From positions 4,344,501 through 4,408,500 of the forward strand of contig NZ_CP133778.1 in NCBI RefSeq assembly GCF_034347405.1: a stretch of DNA of 64,000 bases, read 5' to 3'. Of this stretch, positions 36,306 through 45,938 are shown piece by piece; positions within the stretch are counted from its first letter, which is position 1; every line of letters begins with the position of its first letter. Both the position numbers and the translations under genes were made by a program. The stretch is from Pseudomonas sp. CCC3.1. GTDB taxonomy: Bacteria; Pseudomonadota; Gammaproteobacteria; Pseudomonadales; Pseudomonadaceae. The notes beneath the pieces are model-generated. The model was given only the letters and a program-made list of their open reading frames with translations. It was not told the origin of the DNA and searched no databases.

Positions 36306-36563
36306 ATGATAACCCCGATAGCCTCGAACAAGGTCGTATCGCGTGTGGCGACAGCGGAGCTACTGGAGCGGCGATGGCAGCATTGCAGCTGGATCACAGG
36401 AGTGACAGAAGAAAAACTTAACTCAATTCTGGAGTTTAGTGGGGATAGCACGTTTGGGCTAAGCGCAGAGCGAGTCACGGTGATGCAGCAGTTCGTTCAT
36501 GGCCAGCCATCCGGTGATTCGTTCAGGGCAGAAAATTTAGGAGGTGGTCACACATCGGGTTAG
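36306..36563 (+). CDS. Orphan 85-residue open frame in the 36.2-36.57 kb gap
   Basis: It starts MITPIASNKVVSRVATAELL and contains LLERRWQHCSWITGVTEEKL. No family is recognised. It faces into the HNH gene, is on the opposite strand to all neighbours and lacks a good ribosome-binding site. It may be a fragment of a lost gene or a chance frame. The remainder of the gap 36191-36569 holds no other supported gene. Confidence 0.3.
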   Translation: MITPIASNKVVSRVATAELLERRWQHCSWITGVTEEKLNSILEFSGDSTFGLSAERVTVMQQFVHGQPSGDSFRAENLGGGHTSG

Positions 36564-36569
36564 AGCGGA

Positions 36570-37862
36570 TCAATTCCGGAATAGGTTTTCACGGTGCCAT
36601 GTCAGATAGGAGCGATGGCGCGGCTCGATCTGCCGTAACCTCAATGCAGGGCTCAAATGGAGCGCCGCCGCTGTCGCTGCATCTACTTCAGGGCTCAGCA
36701 AAATGTCGCCATCGTCATCAAAGCTGATCAAGCCTTGATCAAAGGCCAAGTCGAGGTTAGGGGTCAGAAGCAGTCCATTGAACTGATCAAGTCGCTCGGC
36801 ATGGTTCGCTGACCGCCAAGGCTTGATATGCGAGGCACGCAGCAATTGGGGAATGGAGCACTCGGTTACTGAGCAACCGCCCCAATAAGCCACAAGGGAA
36901 TCGCGATAACGGCTTTGACCGATACGAGCTTTGATCAAAGCGTCTCGCTCTGTGTCAGTCAGAGCTACCTCACCCAGATCGATAGTCATCGCAGCCGGCG
37001 TAGCCGGCATAGCTGGCACTTCGTCAGGAAGGGACTCGTGACCAAGCAGAGATTGGACAAGAGCATTCATTGCTGCAGTGTCACGAAAGCCAAAAGCAAT
37101 CCCATAGTTTATGGGCGTAGTGCCGCTATGGAGGCGCTTGGGAAAACCACGCAGGTTGCTGTTGTGGTAGTAAGGCTCCGCTGGACGCTCGACACCGGTT
37201 ATCTCGGACCATTCGACAAGCTTTGAAGCATGCATGGGATGCAACACCAACGGTGCACGCGTCGATTGACCTGCCCCCCTCTTGACATAAATCGGCTCAT
37301 CCAACGCTGGATGCATCAGGCGGAATACTTTGTTTCCCGGCAAGGGTGTCAAAACAAATCCCGCTTGTTCGAGACCGCTTACGATCTGTTCAACGGTTAG
37401 CGCATGCCCGTTGAACTGGCCAGGCACAGGTGAGGCCGTTGAGAACGGCTCTCCATTCGCGGATTGATCAAGCGAGTACTCGTTGGGCCATTTGACAACA
37501 CGGTTCTTAATTGGATATGTCTTCAAAAAGCCTGGCGCTTGCAAACGCGCCAGCGCGGGTTTTCCGACTGCCTCCCAAGGGGTGTCAGCGCCAGCAACGA
37601 GGCGTGAGAAGCTGATGATGGGCCCGTTTTTCTGCGCAATTATCCAGGCGAGACAGGCTTCTGCGCGATCACGGGTACCGCTCTTGTTGCCCAAGCGTAT
37701 CTGGCCATCTGCGATGATCCATAGGTCGAGACCTGAGTCATGCACCGCCAGTACAAACTCGGCGAAATCATCACGGACGGCCGTAGGCCAGTCTGCGGCA
37801 AGAATTGAAAAGGGTGAGCTGCGCTCGAATTTTTTGACAACATCTTGCAATGACGTACTCAT
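36570..37862 (-). CDS. HNH endonuclease (HNH_2 type), restriction-like
   Basis: This 430-residue protein starts MSTSLQDVVKKFERSSPF. The C-terminal 130 residues hold the HNH_2 domain: SRYRDSLVAYWGGCSVT, then RASHIKPWRSANHAERLDQF and NGLLLTPNLDLAFDQGLISF. The His of ASHIKPW and the Asn/His residues after it are the usual catalytic set. The N-terminal part may recognise DNA (GFVLTPLPGNKVFRLMHPAL). The gene is alone on its transcript or follows a 69-codon frame. Its upstream element at 37886 also precedes the gene at 58349-59830. Confidence 0.85.
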   Translation of the reverse strand: MSTSLQDVVKKFERSSPFSILAADWPTAVRDDFAEFVLAVHDSGLDLWIIADGQIRLGNKSGTRDRAEACLAWIIAQKNGPIISFSRLVAGADTPWEAVGKPALARLQAPGFLKTYPIKNRVVKWPNEYSLDQSANGEPFSTASPVPGQFNGHALTVEQIVSGLEQAGFVLTPLPGNKVFRLMHPALDEPIYVKRGAGQSTRAPLVLHPMHASKLVEWSEITGVERPAEPYYHNSNLRGFPKRLHSGTTPINYGIAFGFRDTAAMNALVQSLLGHESLPDEVPAMPATPAAMTIDLGEVALTDTERDALIKARIGQSRYRDSLVAYWGGCSVTECSIPQLLRASHIKPWRSANHAERLDQFNGLLLTPNLDLAFDQGLISFDDDGDILLSPEVDAATAAALHLSPALRLRQIEPRHRSYLTWHRENLFRN

Positions 37863-37885
37863 TTTCGTTCCCTGAAAGGGCAATA

Positions 37886-37908
37886 TCGAATGGCCACACC
37901 CTAAGCAA
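37886..37908 (-). promoter_or_regulatory. 23-nt element upstream of the HNH gene (shared with 59852-59874)
   Basis: The element contains GGCCACACCCTAAGCAA and matches 59852-59874 at 22 of 23 bases. It lies 24 bases before the start codon here and 22 before the one there. This is the position of a core promoter or an operator. Confidence 0.65.
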
Positions 37909-37923
37909 TCCAGCTACAAACGT

Positions 37924-38133
37924 CTACAGCTTCGATACATCGTCGAGAACGCGTATCGGCATGGAATCAAGCAGCTTGAGCAGCACACAAGTCGGCTGCG
38001 GCCAGAGGTATGCATCGATGCAACTCCATGACGCCTCGCGCGGCGGCTCTATTTGCATACCCTCCAGCAGAAGTAGCTGTTCCCGGCAAGCGCCGGCAGA
38101 GAGACGATATGTAATCTCACAAGACACGTCCAT
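37924..38133 (-). CDS. Possible 69-residue protein between RecQ-UvrD and HNH genes
   Basis: The open frame starts MDVSCEITYRLSAGACREQL and continues ASWSCIDAYLWPQPTCVLL to DDVSKL. It is on the strand of both flanking genes, begins 60 bases after the giant helicase stop and ends 62 bases before the HNH start. No family is recognised and the start lacks a good ribosome-binding site. It could be a small partner of the nuclease or part of a degraded gene. Confidence 0.4.
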   Translation of the reverse strand: MDVSCEITYRLSAGACREQLLLLEGMQIEPPREASWSCIDAYLWPQPTCVLLKLLDSMPIRVLDDVSKL

Positions 38134-38145
38134 AGTGTGGTCCTG

Positions 38146-38167
38146 TACAGGTAAAGTATTCGCACAT
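38146..38167. repeat. 22-nt element duplicated from the WYL gene upstream region
   Basis: TACAGGTAAAGTATTCGC followed by CACAT occurs here and at 53834-53857, where two extra bases separate the parts. The second copy ends just before the ribosome-binding site of a WYL regulator gene. Here no WYL gene follows, so this may be a remnant or a shared operator. Confidence 0.6.
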
Positions 38168-38192
38168 ATGTAGGCGCCGAAGCGCCAGAACA

Positions 38193-41100
38193 TTACCTCG
38201 GCGTCCCGCTGATTCTAGGAATCACCACCTCCCACATGTCCATTTTCAGAGCAGGTCGAAACTGCAGATCAGCCTCATCGGCATACCGGGCGATTATCCC
38301 TTCCACATGACACTGGTCTATCTCTACGTTCGCTTTGAAGTTTTTCGCAGTACGACCAACGACTCGCCCTTGGGCGTCCTGAAGCAAGTACCGCTCGCCA
38401 TCGCGCGTGAGCAGAAGGGGGTGGCCCGTTTGTAGTTCGGCGATCGCCCGGTGTATCTGATGCGTCGCAGTGCTTCTGCCGGCAAAGCCGATGTCTACGT
38501 CAGCCAGCGAAAGCTGAATGTAGGTGCGAGACAGTCGTGGATCGAAATCGCCGGAAAAGCTTTGTACCAAGGCACCGTGTGAAAGCTTGGGACTGAAAGG
38601 ATTTCCGGACTCGAACTCTCCCAAGGTCAATGTTTGTTCCGCCCGCGTCATGCCAACGTAGTAGAGGCGGCGATCGGCATTCAAGTTTTGAGATGTGCTG
38701 CTCCAGGCGCCGTCCAGCAATCCGACATGGCGAAACTCCAGGCCTTTGGCGGAATGTACGGTGCCAAGGTACAAGCCCTGCCTTCCTTGTTTGCGAAGTG
38801 CCCGCGGGTACTCGTATAACCAGTCGATGATTGACTGTGAAGACAGCTGGCATTCGCCCATTTCCTGAACAAGGCACAGGAGGGCTGTTTCAAAGAACTC
38901 TTGCCAGTGCGGATCATCCAGGCTCGGCCGAAGCGTAGAGATGACCTCCGTCGCCGTCTGAGGCTGCTCGATCAAGCGTAAACACCCTATCCCTTTCAGG
39001 AAGCCCCGCTGGCGCGTTAAAGGGATTGAGTCCTCATTCTCGGAGGCGAGAAAATAAGGGACCTCGTTGAGTTCGCACCAGGCTTGGACCGGTTTGAGAT
39101 AGGCATGAGTTCGGCCCAGTATCGCGCATCCGTTCCAGGTGCCGTTTTCCTCCAGTGAAATAAGCCGCGCCAGCTCAGCCGCCATAGCTTGAGCCTGTAG
39201 GTTGCCATTGGACCGGTCAGCAAAAGGAAGCTGGATTCGCAGCACCTTACCCGCCCGGGACGGATCTCTCGCCTCCCATTGCCCACCTGCGGGTAGCTCC
39301 CGGCGAGCCTTGTCGATGGTGATGGGATGATCTGCCTTCATCCGGCCTTCAGTTTCCCCGATCACCCGGTTCGACGAATTGATGATATTGGCGGACGAAC
39401 GATAGTTATCCACCAAGTAGGTGACGCTGGCATCGTAGTTGTCGCGGAACTGCTCGATGTACTGATTGCTGGTATGGCGCCAGTCGTAAATATTCTGATC
39501 GTCATCACCAACCGCCAAAATGCATAAGCGCCCGTCCTCTTCTGCATTGCGCCCAGCCAACGCACTGACTAGTCGGTACTGCATCTCATCAATGTCCTGG
39601 TACTCGTCAACCATGATGTAACGGTAGCCACGCAGCAGTTGCTCGCATAAGTTGTCCTCACCGGTCGCCCGACCACCCTCCTCCAGCAAGTGCACCGCAT
39701 CGGTGATTACCTGAGTCAACCGCTTCTCATCGACGGGCTCACCGCGCTCGAAGCGGGTGCCGGTCAATCGCATCGACATCGCGTGGTAGGTCAGTACGCT
39801 GACACCGTAAGCATCGGCTCCAACCAATGCTAACAAGCGCTTGCGGATTTCATTGGCCGCATGCCGGTTGAATGCCAAGGCAATGATGCTGCTGGCGGGT
39901 ACTCGGCGCACGCGCAACAAGTAAGCAATCCGATGGACGATGACACGTGTCTTGCCAGACCCTGGACCGGCCAGAACTAATCGGTTGACGTCATCGTTGT
40001 CGGCAACGACCAATCTCTGGACGGTACTCAAGCAATGGGTGATGGCCTTCCAAGACTGCTCGCTGGTTGCGAGTTTCAGAACTTCTTCGCGCTCATTGAA
40101 ATATTCTTTGATGAAGTCACGCTTGGGGTTGCCAAAGTACGCCAGTACCAGCCTGAGCGCCGGTTCCATGTCATGGATTCCGCGCTCGGCATATTCACGC
40201 ATGACATGCACCTGAACACATTTTTCCCGGTAATGTTCATCGAGCTTCGCGTAATCGTCCTTGTAAAACCCCACCTTCTTTTCAGCCTTTTCGCCGTCCA
40301 CTTTGATTGTCATCGCACGCCGCATGACGGTCATACCGTGGTTCAGAGTCAGGATTTCCTGCTGGTGCATATACAACAGCACGTGCTCCACCGCTCTGCG
40401 AAACTGACCTGCCGGCATCGTGGATTTCAAGACCAGATCGCCCTCAAGCGTGGCGACCAGCTTGCCAAAGGTGGTATCGACCATCAGGTCGCGGGCTCGG
40501 GCACCCGGTGGAAGTTGGGAGATGAGGTAATTAAGCAGCAGCGTTGCAATGGTGCGGCGTTTCTCACCAAACGCACTGATACGCTTCCAACTATGACGGC
40601 CGGTAAAGCGCAGCTTCAAATGATCACGATTGATCGGGCGAATTTCGAAGGTGCTGCGCTGTTGGCTTTCACCGTCGCGATCCTGGGCCAGACTCTTGAG
40701 CAGCCTGAGTACCTGAATGGGATTCACATCGTCGCGCTCCAACCTGGCCTTCAATGCGGTGTTGAGCTGGGAAAGGTTGATGTCTTGCCATTCACCATTT
40801 TCTGCATCTGGCGAGAGTTCAGGCAGCAACTCGAACAATGCCTTTTCAAGTTCCAGCGATTGCATGAGCCGCTGATTGGATGAGCCGACGATGCCATGCC
40901 GGACAAACACCGTCAGCTGAGAATCATTGATCAGGATTCCCATCTGCTCCATCTGCTTCAAGGCCCCGGCAACCTCCTCCAGCGACTGGCCGGTAAGCGT
41001 CATGAGTTCATCGGTGTTGATGCGTTGGTCGGCCTTGGCCTGAAAAAGGTAGTTGAGGATTGCCTTGAATTCGGCAAACCTGCGTTGGGGGAGTTTCGCC

Positions 41101-43325
41101 TCCACGAGACGCGCCTGCGATTCTTCAAGGGTGAGCGCAGCGCGGGCGGGAAAGATACGCGTCTGGTTTTCTTCACGGCGCAGAAAATCACTACGTTCCA
41201 GCCAAGCGATGGCCGTCACCACCTTGGTTTCGGCATCACGATCTTCTGCCGCGAATGTCGTTTCGACAGTTGCATCCAGCAGAATCTCGCCGGCCGTAAT
41301 AACCAACTCTCGTCCTTTGCGCTTTGAAGTTTCCCCGCGCAGCTTTTTCAGAATTTGCTGGATATCACGAAGACTGAGCTTGGAGCGCTCGCTTATCCCA
41401 AACTGCGCTTCAATATCCTGTGGATCGTAGAGCAGCACGCAGCGGGCGCTTTCCTGATCTCGACCGGCGCGGCCAGCCTCCTGCAGGTAGTTTTCAAGTG
41501 AGCCGGGGATATCCGCGTGGATGACCAGGCGGACATCCTTCTTGTCGACCCCCATGCCGAAGGCGTTGGTGGCAACGATGACTCGAAGCACCCCTTTGAT
41601 GAAATCGTTCTGAATGTCGGTCTTCTCGCCAGGCGGGAGCCCTGCGTGGAAATACTTGCAAGCCCAACCCTTCCCAACCAGAAACTCCGAAAGCTCCTCC
41701 GCACCTTTACGGCTGGAGACAAAGACCACGGCCCCTCCCTCTTGGGTGACCAGATTGTCTTCCAGCAACTGCTGTGTACGCTGGCGTTTTTCCGACTTCT
41801 GACACGGGACAACTTCAAAGCGCAGGTTGACGCGTTCGTGCGAGCCAATGAACTCCTTGAAAGTAATGCCAAGGGTGTCTTGGAAATGCGCGCGGATGTC
41901 CGCCAGTACGTCCGGCTTGGCTGTCGCAGTGAAGCATCCAATCGGAGCGAGCGGTTGGTCTCTGTGGTATTCACTAATGAAGCGCGAGGCATACAAGTAG
42001 TCAGGGCGAAAATCATTACCCCACTTTGACAGGCAGTGGGCCTCGTCGAAGATCCAGGCGCCAACCTGTCGCTGCCTGAGGGCCCGGCGAAAAGTGTTGT
42101 TGCGAAACTGCTCAGGCGAGACGAGCAGCACGCCGATGTCACCCATCTGGATTTTTTCCAGGACATCGGCTCGCTCAGGGAGAGTCAGCAGACCGCTCAG
42201 GGCGGCAGCACATTGGACGTTGGATGCGATCAGCCCATCTACTTGATCTTTCATCAGCGATTGGAGCGGCGAGACAATGATCGTCAGGCTGCCATTTCGG
42301 TGATAGCGGTTCAGGGCCGGCAGTTGATAGCCGATTGACTTACCGCCCCCTGTGGCCAATACGGCAAGGACGTTTTCACCGCGCATACCAGCAAGCGCCA
42401 CATCATGCTGGCGAGACCGACCATCGCTATCACGACGGAATTCGTCGTGACCGAAGTAGCGTTTCAACTCCTGGACCGGGTCATGCTCGGAGCTGCAGTA
42501 CTCGCACTCCTTTTTCCCACAGGGGGTATCGCGCAACTCTCCAATGATTCGGCCGACCTCGGGAAACTGATGCCTCACCCAAGGTGCGAGCACCGAGTTA
42601 CCGCCAGAGACGCGAAGCCAGGCGAGCGCATAGGCATGTGGCCAGCGCAACTCATCCCGCTCCAGATCATTTTCCAACAAGCTGAAGAGCCGGGTCTGGC
42701 AAACTTTGTATTGCCGTTTGAACGCCGGATCAGTCTCGACCAGAAGCTGCGTGATTGCCGCGCGCAGCTCTTCGAGAGGAAGCGCAGGGGTCTGTGTAAT
42801 CGCCTGGAATATAGACTCAAGGTCACTACCTTTTGCAGCGATCAATGTTTGGTAGCACATTAGCTCCCGTACATTCATCAACTTCAGATCGGCAAACGCG
42901 GCCTGCTGGTCCTGGAAAAGCGTAAGCGTTGAGCGGCAGTCTCCGAGCGGGGAATTCAAACTTTCGCGGATGAGTTTGTAATCTTTGATCAGCCGGTGAT
43001 ACGGATTTTTTGGAAAAGCCAGCGGCGACAAGCGCAGGGTATCGACTACAGCTAGGTCATGCAGCGCCAGTTGAGGTGCCTGGGACTTGAGCAATGGCAG
43101 GTCGTGGTCGATCAGGTTGTGCCCAAGTACACAGTCTGCCCCCTGCCCCAGTGCATCCAACTGAGCAAGCGCCGCCATTGGATCTTTGGAAATCTTGAGC
43201 TCTAACTCTTGGCCTGTAGTGGGCCGCAACGCCCCGACCATTATTATTTTGGCCGGCTTTGACTCAGTCGGAGGTACCACCTCCAAATCGAAAATCAAAG
43301 CGTTCGGAATTGCTGATTCACTCAT
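38193..43325 (-). CDS. Giant exonuclease-RecQ-UvrD fusion helicase
   Basis: This single 1710-residue protein has three enzymatic parts. Residues 1-200 look like a DEDD 3'-5' exonuclease (FDLEVVP at 12-18, GHNLIDHD at 68-75). A RecQ-type SF2 helicase follows (ATGGGKSIGYQLPAL near 325, FDEAHCLSKWG near 427, ENYLQEAGRAGRDQES). A UvrD/Rep SF1A helicase fills the C-terminal third (LAGPGSGKTRVI near 1120, VDEYQDIDEMQY near 1240, VHSAKGLEF, YVGMTRAEQTL). The fusion suggests a DNA-processing machine that unwinds in both directions and degrades. Proteins of this build occur in defence islands; the target is unknown. The HNH gene lies downstream on the same strand. Confidence 0.92.
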   Translation of the reverse strand: MSESAIPNALIFDLEVVPPTESKPAKIIMVGALRPTTGQELELKISKDPMAALAQLDALGQGADCVLGHNLIDHDLPLLKSQAPQLALHDLAVVDTLRLSPLAFPKNPYHRLIKDYKLIRESLNSPLGDCRSTLTLFQDQQAAFADLKLMNVRELMCYQTLIAAKGSDLESIFQAITQTPALPLEELRAAITQLLVETDPAFKRQYKVCQTRLFSLLENDLERDELRWPHAYALAWLRVSGGNSVLAPWVRHQFPEVGRIIGELRDTPCGKKECEYCSSEHDPVQELKRYFGHDEFRRDSDGRSRQHDVALAGMRGENVLAVLATGGGKSIGYQLPALNRYHRNGSLTIIVSPLQSLMKDQVDGLIASNVQCAAALSGLLTLPERADVLEKIQMGDIGVLLVSPEQFRNNTFRRALRQRQVGAWIFDEAHCLSKWGNDFRPDYLYASRFISEYHRDQPLAPIGCFTATAKPDVLADIRAHFQDTLGITFKEFIGSHERVNLRFEVVPCQKSEKRQRTQQLLEDNLVTQEGGAVVFVSSRKGAEELSEFLVGKGWACKYFHAGLPPGEKTDIQNDFIKGVLRVIVATNAFGMGVDKKDVRLVIHADIPGSLENYLQEAGRAGRDQESARCVLLYDPQDIEAQFGISERSKLSLRDIQQILKKLRGETSKRKGRELVITAGEILLDATVETTFAAEDRDAETKVVTAIAWLERSDFLRREENQTRIFPARAALTLEESQARLVEAKLPQRRFAEFKAILNYLFQAKADQRINTDELMTLTGQSLEEVAGALKQMEQMGILINDSQLTVFVRHGIVGSSNQRLMQSLELEKALFELLPELSPDAENGEWQDINLSQLNTALKARLERDDVNPIQVLRLLKSLAQDRDGESQQRSTFEIRPINRDHLKLRFTGRHSWKRISAFGEKRRTIATLLLNYLISQLPPGARARDLMVDTTFGKLVATLEGDLVLKSTMPAGQFRRAVEHVLLYMHQQEILTLNHGMTVMRRAMTIKVDGEKAEKKVGFYKDDYAKLDEHYREKCVQVHVMREYAERGIHDMEPALRLVLAYFGNPKRDFIKEYFNEREEVLKLATSEQSWKAITHCLSTVQRLVVADNDDVNRLVLAGPGSGKTRVIVHRIAYLLRVRRVPASSIIALAFNRHAANEIRKRLLALVGADAYGVSVLTYHAMSMRLTGTRFERGEPVDEKRLTQVITDAVHLLEEGGRATGEDNLCEQLLRGYRYIMVDEYQDIDEMQYRLVSALAGRNAEEDGRLCILAVGDDDQNIYDWRHTSNQYIEQFRDNYDASVTYLVDNYRSSANIINSSNRVIGETEGRMKADHPITIDKARRELPAGGQWEARDPSRAGKVLRIQLPFADRSNGNLQAQAMAAELARLISLEENGTWNGCAILGRTHAYLKPVQAWCELNEVPYFLASENEDSIPLTRQRGFLKGIGCLRLIEQPQTATEVISTLRPSLDDPHWQEFFETALLCLVQEMGECQLSSQSIIDWLYEYPRALRKQGRQGLYLGTVHSAKGLEFRHVGLLDGAWSSTSQNLNADRRLYYVGMTRAEQTLTLGEFESGNPFSPKLSHGALVQSFSGDFDPRLSRTYIQLSLADVDIGFAGRSTATHQIHRAIAELQTGHPLLLTRDGERYLLQDAQGRVVGRTAKNFKANVEIDQCHVEGIIARYADEADLQFRPALKMDMWEVVIPRISGTPR

Positions 43326-43693
43326 ACATCCAGAGTCCTTTCTGACCGCGAGGCATGGCCAAATTTTAGCGTTACATCACGATACATGATCGGATGCTGA
43401 TGCAGGACAGAAAGGCATGAACTGCGCAGGCCGAGTAGAAAGATGCTCAGCGCCCCGATCCGATCGTTGACCGACTTCTACCTGTCGCCATCTGCAGCTA
43501 TGGGCAGTTCACTGCCAATCATGGTTACGAAGCGTGCTGGTCAGTTCGAATGCAAACGAGTAGTCAAGTGGAGTGCTGTATTCCAATTGGTATTCCAACC
43601 AAAAACAAAAGTCGATATTAGTTTTATAAATCAATAGCTTACTGAGCAGATTAAAATCACCCCGGTGAAGCAATCAACCCACCTCCCCCACCT
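43326..43693. other. A+T-richer gap with arm-like repeats
   Basis: No supported gene is seen. The right part is clearly A+T-richer than its flanks. It holds the GTATTCCA pair and probably the promoter of the giant helicase gene on the minus strand near 43330-43400. It may mark an old boundary between separately acquired segments. Confidence 0.5.
43577..43597. repeat. Second pair of GGTATTCCA-type repeats
   Basis: TGTATTCCA (43577-43585) and GGTATTCCA (43589-43597) have the same 12-base spacing as the pair next to the integrase at 19456-19476. They may be integrase arm sites left at a former island end. Confidence 0.5.
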
Positions 43694-44614
43694 TCACTCC
43701 CCAGAAAAGTAGTCACTATCCAGCTGCTTCACTTCATAAACCTGCTTAACACTAACCCCCAAATTGTTCTCAACCATCAACCGAGCCATCTCAACCCCAT
43801 CGATCAGCACCACTTTGATATCCAGCCCAAGCGCCGCCTCCCGGGCCCCCACGGAAAAATCCGAGGTGGTGATAAACACCCCCTTACGCGCCCGCTGCCG
43901 AGTCAGCGCACCGATAAACTTATCAATCTCCGGCCGATGCACCGTATTGCTCCAGCGCTTGGCCTGCAGGTAGATCACGTCCAGCCCGAGCTTATCCTCA
44001 TTGATAATCCCGTCGATGCCATCATCATTAGTAGCCTGGGTTGCCTTGCCGGCTTCTTTACGCGAGCCGCCATAGCCCATGGCCAACATCAAATCGACCA
44101 CCAGCTGCTCAAAGAAAATCGGACTGGCAGCCCTCACCTGTGCCAGAAGGTCTTCGGCGAGCGACTGAATAAGTGCCTGGTGAGCATCAGCCAGTTGCTC
44201 ATCCGGGGTCGTCTCGGCGCGCTCCACAGCCACACCCCCCATCACGCTCAGCACCTCGGTGGTCTGGGGTTTGGCGGTGTGGAAATCGGCGAACTCAGGA
44301 AACTGCTTCAGCCAAGTCACGGTGATGCGCGCAGGGCCGTTGGCCAGCGCTTGCCGACCACGGTCGGTGATTTGCACCATGCCCTTGCTCGGGATAGTCA
44401 ACAAACCTGCTTTGTTGAGATACGTCCTAGACCAGCCCACGCGGTTGTTGATCACCGTTTGATGCCCAGATGGCAGCCGCTCCTTGCGCTCATCTTCAGT
44501 TAGCTGGAGTACATCAGCGATGCACTCGCGAAGTGCGCTAAGCGGTATCGCAACACCGTCCCGAACAGCCTCCAACACGGGGCGCATGACACTTTGAAAA
44601 TCCGGGATCGACAT
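43694..44614 (-). CDS. mrr: Mrr-type restriction endonuclease
   Basis: This 306-residue protein has the Mrr_N winged-helix domain (residues 1-100, NRVGWSRTYLNKAGLLTIPSKGMVQIT) and the Mrr catalytic domain (FFEQLVVDLMLAMGYGG, DDGIDGIINEDKLG at 197-210, LDVIYLQAKRW at 211-221). This matches the PD-(D/E)XK arrangement with D201 and the Gln-Ala-Lys motif. Mrr cuts methylated DNA. The ATG at 44614 is preceded by GAGGAAAA. It is divergent from the AAA-ZorAB-like operon, with a 361-base gap between. Confidence 0.92.
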   Translation of the reverse strand: MSIPDFQSVMRPVLEAVRDGVAIPLSALRECIADVLQLTEDERKERLPSGHQTVINNRVGWSRTYLNKAGLLTIPSKGMVQITDRGRQALANGPARITVTWLKQFPEFADFHTAKPQTTEVLSVMGGVAVERAETTPDEQLADAHQALIQSLAEDLLAQVRAASPIFFEQLVVDLMLAMGYGGSRKEAGKATQATNDDGIDGIINEDKLGLDVIYLQAKRWSNTVHRPEIDKFIGALTRQRARKGVFITTSDFSVGAREAALGLDIKVVLIDGVEMARLMVENNLGVSVKQVYEVKQLDSDYFSGE

Positions 44615-44975
44615 CGTTTTTCCTCTTCGGTCGTCGCGACGCTTTCAGGACGGTCGTCGTGAGGGTTGCTCACGCTCATTCGGCATGATGCCGCATTGAT
44701 ATCTTCGCGCAAAATGCCAGTTCGCAGTGGAAGCAGCAAGCCCAGCCCCAACCGGCTTACGAGAATAAATCCGACGCGCTTTTCTTTTACATCCACCTCA
44801 AGTACCGTCGCAGCCGGCCGATACAAGCAAATGGCCACAATTCATTTCGCACCCATCACCTCGACAAATGGAATTCTCGTGTGAACATTCCCCTGCGCCG
44901 CACATTTGCTCTGCTCAGCCATTCGCCCTCCGGCCTGGTCATCTGCCTGCCCCATAACCTGAGACAGAGCTGAGC
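44615..44975. other. Divergent promoter gap between mrr and the ZorAB-like operon
   Basis: The gap must hold promoters for both directions; no -35/-10 pair is clear enough to name. A minus-strand frame reaching into mrr (44838 down to 44500) has no gene-like support. A short plus-strand frame starting GTG at 44880 and ending 2 bases before the AAA gene start could act as a leader. Confidence 0.45.
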
Positions 44976-45938
44976 ATGTCTTCCAGAGAATACCTGTACA
45001 AAAACCTTCGTCCTGAACTCGTCGCTCCCGACGCACCCGCCCTAGCTGACGCCTGTGCACCGCAACGCAGCAGCGAACCGCGCTTCACCCTTGAGCGGGA
45101 CGTGGTGCTCTCGGCCAGTAATCGTCAGCAACTGGATGAGGCTTTAGTCAAGATTCGCTATCACGACGTCATCTATGAGACCTGGGGTTTCGCGCAGGTC
45201 GACCCAAACGGCAGAGGCACGCTGCTCAATTTTCATGGCGCCCCAGGGACCGGCAAGACCCTCACCGCCGAAGCATTCGCCGGCAGTATCGGCAAGCGGC
45301 TGATCAATGCCAGCATCGCTGACCTGGAAAGCAAGTTCATGGGTGACACCTCGAAGAACATCGTCAGCCTGTTTGCCGCAGCGCGCAACGAGGACGCGGT
45401 GCTGTTTCTCGATGAGGCCGATACGCTGCTCGGTCGTCGCCTATCCTCAGTGACCCAGGGCATCGACAATGAAGTCAACGCGATGCGCTCGACCCTGCTG
45501 ATCGAGTTGGAGAAACACCCCGGGATCGTGATTTTCGCCAGCAACTTCGCTCGCAATTACGACTCGGCGTTCGTCAGCCGCATCTCTCAGCATATTCATT
45601 TCGAGCTTCCAGGTGATGACGAACGTCGAGCGATCTGGGCCAAGCTGCTGGTCCAAGGCATCCCTCTGAGCCTGGTGCGCGAAGATCTGATTGAGGCGCT
45701 AGTGCAGCCCTCTGCCGGTCTCTCTGGCCGGGAAATCCGCACCTGCCTGCGCCTGGCGTTGCCCAAACCCTTGCTGGAAGGCGGCGGTGGACGGCTGACG
45801 CCTGAGCATGTGCTCGGCGCCATCGAGCAATTGCTCCTGGCACGCAATGACATAAATGTTTCCACACCTGGCGAACAGACCGGGCGTACCGATATCGCAC
45901 GCAAATTGTTGGGCGTGAACTCAAGGAGTGACGGGTAA
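44976..45938 (+). CDS. AAA+ ATPase, first gene of the ZorAB-like operon
   Basis: This 320-residue AAA+ protein has a 75-residue N-terminal region, then Walker A GAPGTGKT (88-95) and Walker B LFLDEAD (143-149). Sensor 1 lies in FASNFARNYDSAF (N190), an arginine-finger candidate in SRISQHIHF and sensor 2 in SGREIRTCLRLAL. It resembles the FtsH/Vps4/Bcs1-like classical AAA clade and probably forms a hexamer that remodels a protein. The stop TAA is followed at once by the ATG of the next gene, so the two are coupled. Canonical Zorya systems have no such ATPase. Confidence 0.9.
   Translation: MSSREYLYKNLRPELVAPDAPALADACAPQRSSEPRFTLERDVVLSASNRQQLDEALVKIRYHDVIYETWGFAQVDPNGRGTLLNFHGAPGTGKTLTAEAFAGSIGKRLINASIADLESKFMGDTSKNIVSLFAAARNEDAVLFLDEADTLLGRRLSSVTQGIDNEVNAMRSTLLIELEKHPGIVIFASNFARNYDSAFVSRISQHIHFELPGDDERRAIWAKLLVQGIPLSLVREDLIEALVQPSAGLSGREIRTCLRLALPKPLLEGGGGRLTPEHVLGAIEQLLLARNDINVSTPGEQTGRTDIARKLLGVNSRSDG

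Noticed and set aside
44500..44838. 112-residue minus-strand frame overlapping the mrr start
   Set aside because: It runs into mrr in another frame, has no recognisable features and no ribosome-binding site.
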